From the NCBI GenBank assembly GCA_002293525.1, contig DBDJ01000069.1:4803-68802 (forward strand): a DNA stretch of 64,000 nucleotides. Direction: 5' to 3'. Each line of letters starts with the position of its first letter. Positions within the stretch are counted from its first letter, which is position 1. Below the pieces are notes generated by a model, which had not been told where the DNA came from, ran no database searches, and saw only the letters and a program-made list of their open reading frames with translations. Both the position numbers and the translations under genes were made by a program. Shown here one piece after another: positions 15,371 to 22,664 of the stretch. Source of the DNA: Lachnospiraceae bacterium UBA935. GTDB taxonomy: Bacteria; Bacillota; Clostridia; Lachnospirales; Lachnospiraceae.

Positions 15371-16102
15371 TTATTGAAGTAAAACCTGAATCCCTATAAA
15401 ATCTAAAAACCGCTGCACCGAACTGTTCATGATAAGCTGTTCCGGGAATCCGGTTTTTTTAATTAGTTCCCAAGCATGGGTAAATTCTCCGACCTGCCGG
15501 TATCCGTGACTATCGCTGGAAAGAACTACCGGACAGCGGTATTTTTCACATAACTCTAACAATATCTGATTATTCTTTTCTGCTTCATACCGATAGCCGT
15601 CGGGAGCCAGTGAAGCATTATTGATTTCAATCAATACCTGATGATCCATGGCAGCCGTTACGAATTCGTTATAGTCTATGGGAAAGCGGCCATCGTCGGG
15701 ATGGGCGATGATTTTGATATGAGGATTTTTCATGGCTTTTATATAAGCAGCCGTATTTTCCTGACGGGTACCCGGCCGGCAGCAGGGAAGATGTAGTCCG
15801 GCCAGACAGTAATCTAAGTGCTGCATGATGCCGTGATCTAAGTCTAGTGTTCCGTTCATATCCAGAATATTTACCTCGGCACCATAAAGCACCCGCATCC
15901 CCATCCGTATCGGAGGGGCGAGGATGATATTTCTAAAATAAGAAACCGTACAGGCTCCCGGCATGGCGGGGCCGTGTTCGCTGATTCCTAATAGTTTCAG
16001 CTTCTTTTTTTGGGCTTGTTTCAGCAAGTCTGAAACCGTATCGGCGGTATGATGACCGCTTGAAATAGTATGGGTATGAACGTCAAGCTCTAAGGTAAGC
16101 AT
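15371..16102 (-). CDS. PHP-domain phosphatase (YcdX-like)
   Basis: A 243-residue single-domain PHP protein. The metal-binding motifs are visible in order: 'DVHTHT' near the N-terminus, 'GISEHG', 'GAEVNI', 'IIAHPDDG' and 'LSSDSHG'. This is the trinuclear zinc site of YcdX-type phosphatases, which act on small phosphate esters; the physiological substrate is unknown. The ATG at 16102 has GGAG 7 bases upstream and places DVHTHT at residue 7, as usual. The gene stands alone. Confidence 0.88.
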   Translation of the reverse strand: MLTLELDVHTHTISSGHHTADTVSDLLKQAQKKKLKLLGISEHGPAMPGACTVSYFRNIILAPPIRMGMRVLYGAEVNILDMNGTLDLDHGIMQHLDYCLAGLHLPCCRPGTRQENTAAYIKAMKNPHIKIIAHPDDGRFPIDYNEFVTAAMDHQVLIEINNASLAPDGYRYEAEKNNQILLELCEKYRCPVVLSSDSHGYRQVGEFTHAWELIKKTGFPEQLIMNSSVQRFLDFIGIQVLLQ

Positions 16103-16137
16103 AGGAATTCTCCACATAAAATAGGATGATTTCAAAT

Positions 16138-16206
16138 AACAACACAATAGCGACTACGATAACAACACAATAGCGACTACGATTACAACACAATGGCAAT
16201 TGCGAT
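16138..16206. repeat. Three 23-bp tandem repeats
   Basis: The 23-base unit AACAACACAATAGCGACTAC-GAT occurs exactly at 16138-16160 and 16161-16183. A diverged third unit lies at 16184-16206. It lies just upstream of the PHP gene. Confidence 0.85.
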
Positions 16207-16273
16207 AACAACAGTAACAACATAAGAATAACATGAAATCAACAAAAAAACAATATAAAGCATGTTGATTGTA

Positions 16274-16302
16274 TTGACTTTTTCGTTTTATGCCTTTATA
16301 AT
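16274..16302 (+). promoter_or_regulatory. Near-consensus sigma-A promoter
   Basis: TTGACT (16274-16279) and TATAAT (16297-16302) are separated by exactly 17 bases. No protein gene follows on this strand for several kilobases, which points to an RNA product. Confidence 0.65.
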
Positions 16303-16307
16303 GATAT

Positions 16308-16500
16308 CGAAAGCTACATATTTACCCGTATGCAAACTCAACATTCGCTCGACATTAGCGAAAGAAGTCAAAAACCAACGATAACTGGTGTACAGTCATG
16401 CACCACCACGAAATCGCCGCAAACTACATAAACCGCCATAAAAAAGCGAGCAAGCTCGCTTGGAAGAACGCAGAGCGTTCTTCCCGAATGATTCACTCTT
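16308..16500 (+). ncRNA. Candidate structured RNA with four hairpins
   Basis: Downstream of the strong promoter are TTCGCT/AGCGAA (16344-16362), TGGTG/CACCA (about 16386-16406), AAGCGAGC-AA-GCTCGCTT (16444-16461) and GGAAGAACGC-AGA-GCGTTCTTCC (16462-16484). The last two are perfect and adjacent. No coding frame is present. The 3' end is not defined by a T-run. Confidence 0.4.
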
Positions 16501-16651
16501 GCAGGAGCACTTTCCTATAGAATAAAAATATCAAGTCATATCCTTGATTAAGGCTCAAGACACAGACTATGGCCTCAATTGCTGCCGCTGCCATTATCGA
16601 ATGGCATATCATCGTGCCACTTTTATCTTAGTGTCTATTTGGGGCATAAAG

Positions 16652-16706
16652 AAGAGGGTGCCCCTTCTTATGAGCTTGAATACTCACAGTTTTGGGACAC
16701 CCTCTT
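16652..16706 (-). terminator. Terminator downstream of beta-phosphoglucomutase
   Basis: AAGAGGGTG (16652-16660) pairs with CACCCTCTT (16698-16706), with an adjacent CCC/GGG. The hairpin sits 13 bp beyond the stop codon of the leftward gene. Confidence 0.65.
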
Positions 16707-16718
16707 TTATGTTCACTT

Positions 16719-17354
16719 CTAAGGAAATATTCTTAATAAATCGCTGAATGTCACCAATTCCAGCTCCGTCAGCTTGGCTTCCCTGATGCTGCCGATGGCT
16801 ATCGCTTTCATTCCTCCCCGGAATGCCGCCTGGATCCCTGCTTCAGCATCCTCGACTACCGCACATTCCTCTGCCGGAAGCTGCAGATACTCAGCGGCTT
16901 TGACGAACACTTCCGGATCCGGCTTGGAATTGCTTATATTTTCCCCGTCGGATATGGCGTCAAAAGCATCCGTCAGACCGATCCTCGCCAGAATAAATTT
17001 GGCGTTCTTACTTGACGAACCGATTGCCAGCCGATAACCCCTGTTTCTCAGCTCTTGCAAAGTCTCCCTGACTTCTGCCGTCACATCATCGGGCGTCATA
17101 TTTCCCAGCAGTTCCTTGTAGGTCTGATTTTTTTCAGCGGCCCGTTGTTCCTTCTCGCTCTCGCTCAGAGCAGTACCTTGATATCTTTCCAAGATAATAT
17201 CTAGGCTCTCCATACGGCTCACGCCCCGTAAGCGGTGATTGATTTCTTCATCGAAATAGATTCCCATATTATCAGCCATCTGTTTCCATGCCTGGAAATG
17301 ATACTGATCTGTGCTGACAATAACCCCATCCAGATCAAAAATGATTCCTTTCAT
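16719..17354 (-). CDS. pgmB: Beta-phosphoglucomutase
   Basis: A 211-residue HAD-superfamily protein of usual length. Motif I is 'FDLDGVIV' with Asp7 and Asp9, the cap domain carries 'LRGVSRMESLDIIL' (the LRGVSR signature of beta-PGM), motif II is 'GSSSKN', motif III Lys is in 'SKPDPEVF' and motif IV is 'VVEDAEAGIQAA'. It converts beta-glucose-1-phosphate, released by disaccharide phosphorylases, to glucose-6-phosphate. A GH65 phosphorylase, a natural partner, is encoded 18 kb away. AGGAGG precedes the ATG by about 11 bases. Confidence 0.93.
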   Translation of the reverse strand: MKGIIFDLDGVIVSTDQYHFQAWKQMADNMGIYFDEEINHRLRGVSRMESLDIILERYQGTALSESEKEQRAAEKNQTYKELLGNMTPDDVTAEVRETLQELRNRGYRLAIGSSSKNAKFILARIGLTDAFDAISDGENISNSKPDPEVFVKAAEYLQLPAEECAVVEDAEAGIQAAFRGGMKAIAIGSIREAKLTELELVTFSDLLRIFP

Positions 17355-17422
17355 TTTCTGCGGTTCCTCCTTATGCTATCTTACTAACAAGTATAACCAG
17401 AAAGGAAAGAATGTCAACTGGA

Positions 17423-17992
17423 CTATTTTTTGTAACCACATTTGGGGCATACGCCGTTTTCATTCAACTGTATGCCACATAGCGGGCAACGGTCTTTTTC
17501 CTTAACTGTTTCACTGCCGTATTCTTGGCTGGCGCCGTTGACGCCGCTGGTAAAGGTTAGTTTCACAATGTTCAGCTTATCTTTCAAGAGGTCGTAGACT
17601 ATCTTAATCATGCCTTCGACTGTCATGGTTTCTTTCGTAACGACAAGGCGACATTCTGGGTATGCTGTCGCTAGTTCCGACTTAAAGGCAGGACCCTTTT
17701 GTTTGTTGACCGGTGTTCCGTCCTTAATCCCTTGGGCTTCATAAACTCCCAGAACTGCCGGAAGCAGCGGGTCATCTTCCCTCAGCACCAGCGCATGGTC
17801 AAAATTCTGCAAGACCTCCCAGGCTGTTTTCTTGATCTCATTGCAGGGAAATACCATATTGACGCCATCGTTGACGCTATCCTCAACTTCAATCGTCAAT
17901 ATGCCCGTATGACCATGCAGATACTGGGCTTCGCCCTGAAACCCATAAAACCGGTGTGCGTACTGCAAATCCAACGTGGTAAAACTTTTCAT
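17423..17992 (-). CDS. PTPS/QueD-like protein with C-terminal zinc ribbon
   Basis: A 189-residue protein. The N-terminal 150 residues match the 6-pyruvoyltetrahydropterin synthase/QueD fold: zinc ligands His13 and His26/His28 ('YLHGHTG'), and the Asp-His pair in 'NFDHALVL'. The C-terminal 25 residues form a two-CxxC zinc ribbon ('CPLCGIQLNENGVCPKCGYKK'). The segment before HGH is 'GEAQYLHGH'; in E. coli QueD the catalytic Cys27 lies four residues before that HGH, and here the residue is Ala. It is therefore probably a paralogue with altered chemistry or a binding role. Other queuosine genes are absent nearby. Confidence 0.75.
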   Translation of the reverse strand: MKSFTTLDLQYAHRFYGFQGEAQYLHGHTGILTIEVEDSVNDGVNMVFPCNEIKKTAWEVLQNFDHALVLREDDPLLPAVLGVYEAQGIKDGTPVNKQKGPAFKSELATAYPECRLVVTKETMTVEGMIKIVYDLLKDKLNIVKLTFTSGVNGASQEYGSETVKEKDRCPLCGIQLNENGVCPKCGYKK

Positions 17993-18138
17993 GCCTTACT
18001 CCTTTGATGTTTTATTTACGGAATATTTATGTGCGTCCGCATGCGCACAATTAATGTACATCGGTGATGTAACCTTATGCAGACATTGTAGCACAGATGA
18101 TTTATAAAGAAAAGTACAAAATAAGAATGATTACTATT

Positions 18139-19200
18139 TTATGACAGATAATTTAATATGCGACGCAAGGATGCTATTTCAGTATCTCGTATATTTTCAT
18201 AAATGGCTGCTATATTCTTAATTAATTCGTTATCTCTTATAAATTCATACTTAATATACTTGTAAAGAGCAAGCTTGGACTGCTCTGCATTCTTTTGCAA
18301 ATCAGTTCTGATAAGCAAATCATCGGGTAGATATTTATGATTCATCAAATACTCGGCGGATAAACTTAATACTCTTTTATGATCATACATAAAAGTGAAA
18401 ATTTTAAAATCCGGGACAGCGGCTTCCATCTCCAATGCCGATAAATATTCCATTAAAACCTCATAACTGCTAATTCCAAATAAAGCTGAATCATTTTTCC
18501 AGATAATTTCCCGCATGTAGACCGGTTCCCGGGAAGAACCAAGATATTTTTCCAGCAGGTACCTGAAAAGCCCTATATCGAACTTAAAATCATAGTCCTT
18601 CATCCTAAATAGATTAATTACACCTAATTCCATTGCTTCGATCATATCGTCAGTTTCATAATCGTCTGCACGTATAAAGGACTCATTGATAACTTCAAAG
18701 CTATATTTTCTACTAGTAAATTTTCCATAATCCAGGTGGTCAAGCATTAAAAAATTATCTGCCTTTTCGTAACCATAGATTAAGCAGCTATGTACGGCAT
18801 CCTCTTTCCGAATCAGATTTTGCTCCAGATATAAATAGGTATAGTATCCCATATTTAACATCTTCACCAGAAAATCGGTAATATTATCATAGTTTAAAAG
18901 TGCTATGTCCCTACCGATAAAATATCGTTCAATAAACGGACACAGATCCCAGATATTGCCGATAAAATGAGCGGAGTTTGGAAACATTTCCGGCACAAAA
19001 GTAAATCCTGCCATTAACTTTCCATTCTTATTATGTCCCTTGAATCCTTTGATCTGCAGAAAATTATTATATACCCAGTCTAAAGCCGTGCTTTTTGTTA
19101 ATATGGTTGATAAAAGAAAAGTATTTGCAGCCCAAGTTGTTAAAATTGGATCTGTGTATGAAAGTTCAACAATGTTATTTGCTTTTGATATATTATTCAT
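18139..19200 (-). CDS. BtrH-like papain-fold protein of unknown role
   Basis: A 353-residue cytoplasmic-type protein, AT-rich. Parts resemble the BtrH N-terminal family (papain-like fold, seen in natural-product and peptide clusters), notably 'HSCLIYGYEKADNFLMLDHL' followed by an aromatic 'YSFEVINESF'. A conserved Cys-His pair for acyl transfer is not clear, although a His-Ser-Cys (HSC) occurs. The C-terminal half is helical. The ATG at 19200 has GAGGTG 6 bases upstream. No other biosynthetic genes are nearby; the upstream genes encode two small exported proteins, so a link to peptide modification is only a guess. Confidence 0.5.
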   Translation of the reverse strand: MNNISKANNIVELSYTDPILTTWAANTFLLSTILTKSTALDWVYNNFLQIKGFKGHNKNGKLMAGFTFVPEMFPNSAHFIGNIWDLCPFIERYFIGRDIALLNYDNITDFLVKMLNMGYYTYLYLEQNLIRKEDAVHSCLIYGYEKADNFLMLDHLDYGKFTSRKYSFEVINESFIRADDYETDDMIEAMELGVINLFRMKDYDFKFDIGLFRYLLEKYLGSSREPVYMREIIWKNDSALFGISSYEVLMEYLSALEMEAAVPDFKIFTFMYDHKRVLSLSAEYLMNHKYLPDDLLIRTDLQKNAEQSKLALYKYIKYEFIRDNELIKNIAAIYENIRDTEIASLRRILNYLS

Positions 19201-19296
19201 ATTGCGCACCTCGCTTTAATAAATCATTTGTTAAATATATCGTAGCATATTTTATTCTGACAAACAAGAAATATATAATCCCCCATGATCATCTTT

Positions 19297-19326
19297 GCTG
19301 TCAGATGGCTGGCTTAAGCGGTCATC
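19297..19326 (+). repeat. Dispersed CTTAAG repeat, copy A (diverged)
   Basis: The 18-base core CTGGCTTAAGCGGTCATC at 19309-19326 also occurs at 44561-44591 and, inverted, at 63482-63512. The flanking part is diverged in this copy. Confidence 0.7.
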
Positions 19327-19398
19327 TAATTTTCACGGTGCATAGACAAAATTATGTGCGAAGTTTGAGTATGTAAGTAAACGAAAAGTAAAATAACA

Positions 19399-19440
19399 CA
19401 ATAGGAACACAGCACTTTTAAGCCTGCTGTGTCCCTATTG
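19399..19440 (-). terminator. Terminator of the small exported-protein operon
   Basis: CAATAGG-A-ACACAGCA pairs with TGCTGTGT-C-CCTATTG (15 pairs, one mismatch) around a 10-base loop. On the minus strand a T-rich run follows. It lies 60 bp after the stop codon of gene 19500-19808. Confidence 0.8.
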
Positions 19441-19499
19441 ATATTACATTATTTAAAAGATATTGTTAAATAAATGATTATGTACTTGCAATTAAATTT

Positions 19500-19808
19500 T
19501 TAATCTTCTACTGCTTCATCATCAGAGTACCCATGTACCACTTCATTACTTTCATTATATTCTGTGTGTTGCACACTTATCTTTTCTTCTGGTAAAACAT
19601 CTTCTATCATTGCAGGCTCATTTTCTTTGGAAGATTCATCATATCCATGTACTGTTTCCTTTTCAATTAATCTCAAGCTTTCTTCATTCACTGTTATTCC
19701 TTCATTTGGTACAATTTCTGAGTCTGCTAAAGTCTGCATATAAACATACATTAAGGGTGTTAGTACAACCAATACCATTGCAATTATAGCAAGTAATTTT
19801 TTTTTCAT
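19500..19808 (-). CDS. Small exported or membrane-anchored acidic protein
   Basis: A 102-residue protein: an N-terminal signal-anchor (MKKKLLAIIAMVLVVLTPLM) and a strongly acidic, probably disordered remainder. The motif VHGY occurs twice ('ETVHGYDESS' and 'EVVHGYSDDE'), each followed by acidic and serine residues. No family is recognised. It starts 3 bp after the stop of the gene upstream and forms an operon with it. The repeated VHGY could be a binding or processing motif. Confidence 0.6.
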   Translation of the reverse strand: MKKKLLAIIAMVLVVLTPLMYVYMQTLADSEIVPNEGITVNEESLRLIEKETVHGYDESSKENEPAMIEDVLPEEKISVQHTEYNESNEVVHGYSDDEAVED

Positions 19809-19811
19809 ACT

Positions 19812-20345
19812 TTACACCGTAAACGATCCAGTATATGTAACTTTATTTTGGGTGTTATTACATATGGCTATGCTAAATTGGCCACTATATGACGGGGTAA
19901 TGGTACCTCCAATATATCCGTCTGATGTCCATTTAGCCCAACCATACGTTTCACTATCTCTATCATATAAACCAAAGCCGCTATTAGCACCTGAGGGGAA
20001 AGAAATATTCAAGCTTACTTTTGATGATGTAGTAAGACCGAATTGACTTCCTCCGGCAGCCATTTCCCAAGACTCAAGAGTCCAGTTAATATTAGCAGTG
20101 TATCTGGTCATTCGTGGAGGAGGATTAGTTGCTGAAAAAGGAGTGAAAATACCCATAATATTACCATTTTCATCAACTATTTCAACTGGTTCAGTACTAA
20201 TACCACCCATTGCATCTGTAACTTGATCTATTGCTGTGGGCTGTTCCGCGCCATATGCCATTTGGGGCATGGTAAGGAAGAAGCAAAATGTCATAGTTAC
20301 CGGAATCAGAATCTTACTTAATATATTTTTTAATCTTTCTTTCAT
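19812..20345 (-). CDS. Secreted protein of unknown function
   Basis: A 177-residue protein with a Sec signal peptide (cleavage likely after AYGA near residue 33) and a mature part of about 145 residues. The last 100 residues are rich in Ser, Gly, Thr and aromatic residues, with alternating patterns suggesting a beta sandwich ('NINWTLESWEMAAGGSQFGL', 'ITPSYSGQFSIAICNNTQNK'). No family is recognised. AAGGAG precedes the ATG closely. It is the first gene of a two-gene AT-rich operon ending at the terminator 19399-19440. Size and composition recall the secreted protein at 1352-2101, without clear sequence similarity. Confidence 0.65.
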   Translation of the reverse strand: MKERLKNILSKILIPVTMTFCFFLTMPQMAYGAEQPTAIDQVTDAMGGISTEPVEIVDENGNIMGIFTPFSATNPPPRMTRYTANINWTLESWEMAAGGSQFGLTTSSKVSLNISFPSGANSGFGLYDRDSETYGWAKWTSDGYIGGTITPSYSGQFSIAICNNTQNKVTYTGSFTV

Positions 20346-21183
20346 TTTTCTCCTTTTTGAATGAATTGTTAATTAGTTACAATAAATTAATATTTTAGGT
20401 ACACCTCCTCACATTATATAGTAATAGTTAAGTAAACTTCCCAAACCCCACAACATAAACATTTCAATAACCCCACTGGTATTCTCTTAACGATATATTA
20501 CTATATGTATTCGCACATTTTCTAAATTTTGTTATCAATATATGACTGCATTTGACTCCTCAATTTTCTATAATTTAAAAATCAACAAAGTGATAATGAT
20601 TTTAATTAATATATTTACATATCACTTATATGTTAATAGATTGTAACTTATTGTATATTTAGACGATAACATTAATATTGTTTTATGTCAATATAAAAAC
20701 TTCCACATAATGTAAATAATACGCTAGTTATTAGTATATTTATAAAATTGAAATTTTAATAATGAAACAAAATATTATTGATAACATTATAATTAAACAG
20801 AATATAACAGTTTATTTGTTTATATGACATTATTTGCAATCATGTAAGTGGCTTCGAAATAGCTTTCAGCTATTAGCCGCGCTGGCATAAGAAAATAAAG
20901 AGAAAAATAGTAACCCTATGAAATCAAAAGCTATGGAAATCTCCCAATTACTAGTTTTGACGGTTGAAACAATGTAATCGGGCCTTTGCATGAAAATCAT
21001 GGCGATATTGATAACGGTAATCGTGTACGGGTGCATGATAGAGATTTATTATATTGCAGCGTCGCACCCTGTTTCGTTCGCCACCATGCACCATGACAAA
21101 CCGGGGGTGGTTAGTATATAAAGGGGGGGGCAAACTAATGCTCCTACTAAAATAATCTGCGCAATCGGCTCATTCACAACGGT
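20346..21183. other. Noncoding region, AT-rich then mixed composition
   Basis: About 840 bases. The first 480 are extremely AT-rich and should hold the promoter for the leftward operon. The part from 20850 is of ordinary composition and contains a G8 run near 21123. Short frames there look like debris rather than genes. Confidence 0.45.
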
Positions 21184-21366
21184 TTGAAGCAATATGCCGA
21201 ACTAACTAATGAGCGGATCAGGCTCAATCAAAGCTATGTTTCCCTCACCATTGTGGAGGACAAGCCGTACGTCATGGTATACCCAGATATGGCGCAGGCT
21301 CTGGAAGAAAGCCCGGCTAATATGGCGATGTTACAATCGTTCCAAAAACACATTGACACCAAATAA
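21184..21366 (+). pseudogene. Fragment of an unidentified gene (60 codons)
   Basis: A frame open from about 21154 and having its first usable start at TTG 21184 encodes 60 well-structured residues ('SYVSLTIVEDKPYVMVYPDM'), coding-like in composition. There is no ribosome-binding site, and upstream codons (NLRNRLIHNG) also look protein-like, so this is probably the C-terminal end of a larger gene whose 5' part is lost. Family not recognised. Confidence 0.4.
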
Positions 21367-21396
21367 ATTTTGTTATATTATTTAGCTGTGTTGAAC

Positions 21397-21486
21397 AAAG
21401 GCGTTCATCAGATGATGTAAAAGCCATGAATCGGTCAGACGATTGGCGGCTACCCTCGCGGGGCATCATGTGATGAGCGTCTTTTT
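21397..21486 (+). terminator. Long-stem leader terminator before the purC operon
   Basis: The 21 bases at 21397-21417 (AAAGGCGTTCATCAGATGATG) pair with 21464-21484, with wobble pairs and one mismatch, and Ts follow. The 46-base loop contains a smaller hairpin, AATCG-GTCAGA-CGATT, with a hexaloop. A terminator with internal hairpins ahead of nitrogen-metabolism genes and an ANTAR regulator suggests control by antitermination, but the loop lacks the usual A1/G4 bases of ANTAR sites. Confidence 0.6.
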
Positions 21487-21511
21487 ATATGTGACAGGAT
21501 GTGAGGATATC

Positions 21512-21794
21512 ATGCAAAGGGAAGGACAAATCAGGATACCGTCAGGCTGCGCTGTGGCGGGAATCATCGACAGATCAGGCCAGTCAATGAGCGGCGAGGC
21601 GATCATCCGGTCCATCGCCGTCATGCACGACCGTTCCAACGGTCTGGGCATCGCCAGGAGCGGTGCCGACATGCAACTGGGGCATCGCGACACAGATACC
21701 GGAACTGGTCAAACGCTTAAACCGAAAAAGAACTGGATATTTTGGGGATCAGGCATGCAGGAGCTTAATGTGAAGATCAGTCAGGAGGTAAGCT
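21512..21794 (+). pseudogene. Remnant of a class II glutamine amidotransferase (GltB-type N-terminal domain)
   Basis: From an ATG at 21512, preceded by GTGAGG, the protein reads 'IPSGCAVAGIIDRSGQSMSG' and 'SIAVMHDRSNGLG', the beginning of clostridial stand-alone GATase domains of the glutamate synthase family with the nucleophilic Cys. After SNGLG (about 21650) the similarity stops. The rest is short, with a different frame giving plausible protein ('QIPELVKRLNRK'), so most of a 350-residue-class domain is deleted. The frame runs on past the purC start to 21835. In clostridia this enzyme sits next to glnA and an ANTAR regulator, as glnA and its regulator do here, supporting the remnant reading. 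Confidence 0.6.
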
Positions 21795-22664
21795 ATGAAA
21801 AAAGTAATCAGCGGAAAGGTCCGCGAGGTATATGAGGTGTCGGACGATCAACTGGTCATCGTTACCACCGACCGGATTTCGGCTTTTGACGTCATCCTGC
21901 CGAAGCCGGTGCCGGGTAAGGGAAAAATATTAAACGCGGTTTCTATGTTATGGTTTGACCTTACCAAAGATATCGTTCCGAACCATATCCTCTCGGACGA
22001 CCTTGGCGACATGCCTGCTTATTTTCAGAAGGTAGAGCTGGAAGGCCGGGCTGTTCTGGTAAAAAAGCTGAATATCCTGCCGTTTGAATTCATCGTCAGA
22101 GGATATATGTTCGGCAATATGTGGGAGTCATACCTAAGTACCCGCAGTTTCTGCGGCCATAGCATCGACGGGGAATATCAATTGGCGGAAAAGCTGGCCG
22201 CTCCGCTGTTCACTCCGTCTACCAAAGCTCACCAAGGCCATGATGAATATGTTTCCTTCAAAGCTGTCGGGGATGCCATCGGCCAAGAAGTGACAGAAAA
22301 AATATGGGAAATCAGCTTAAAGCTTTACAAAATATGTTATAATAACGCGTATGCCAAAGGTATTATCATCGCGGATACCAAGTTCGAGTTTGGCCTCGAT
22401 CAGGAGCAAAACCTTGTCCTCGCCGACGAAATCGGCACGCCGGATTCAAGCCGTTTCTGGAGCCTTGCCGATTATGAAATCGGTGTCTCGCCGAAAAGCT
22501 ACGATAAGCAGCTGCTGCGGGACTGGCTCTTAAATCACAAAGTAAACGACAGGACGCCGAACGCCAAGATGGCGTTTGATGATGTGCCGGATGCAATCTA
22601 TGAGAAGACAGCGGATATCTATCATGAATGTTTAAGGAGACTCATAAATGACCAACCAATATGA
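21795..22664 (+). CDS. purC: Phosphoribosylaminoimidazole-succinocarboxamide synthase
   Basis: A 289-residue SAICAR synthetase. It starts MKKVISGKVREVYEVSDDQL (the GKVRE motif binds ATP) and contains 'TTDRISAFDVILP', 'RGYMFGNMW', 'HDEYVSF', 'IADTKFEFGL' and 'LADEIGTPDSSRFW', all family signatures. It joins aspartate to CAIR in purine synthesis. The length matches the longer, yeast-like form rather than the 240-residue form common in Bacillus. AGGAGGT lies 6 bases before the ATG. It overlaps purB by 17 bp. The nearby leader terminator may control the operon. Confidence 0.95.
   Translation: MKKVISGKVREVYEVSDDQLVIVTTDRISAFDVILPKPVPGKGKILNAVSMLWFDLTKDIVPNHILSDDLGDMPAYFQKVELEGRAVLVKKLNILPFEFIVRGYMFGNMWESYLSTRSFCGHSIDGEYQLAEKLAAPLFTPSTKAHQGHDEYVSFKAVGDAIGQEVTEKIWEISLKLYKICYNNAYAKGIIIADTKFEFGLDQEQNLVLADEIGTPDSSRFWSLADYEIGVSPKSYDKQLLRDWLLNHKVNDRTPNAKMAFDDVPDAIYEKTADIYHECLRRLINDQPI

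Noticed and set aside
16138..16206. Possible CRISPR repeats
   Set aside because: The units are directly adjacent with no spacers, only three copies, and no cas genes are in the window.
20951..21133. 60-codon minus-strand frame near the G8 run
   Set aside because: No ribosome-binding site, odd composition rich in His, Arg and Tyr, and no continuation; treated as noncoding.
21421..21465. ZTP (pfl) riboswitch in the purC leader
   Set aside because: The loop has a short GC-rich part but not the conserved pfl pseudoknot sequences as I know them.
21443..21511. Upstream start for the amidotransferase remnant
   Set aside because: It lies inside the leader terminator stem; the ATG at 21512 with GTGAGG starts the recognisable protein.
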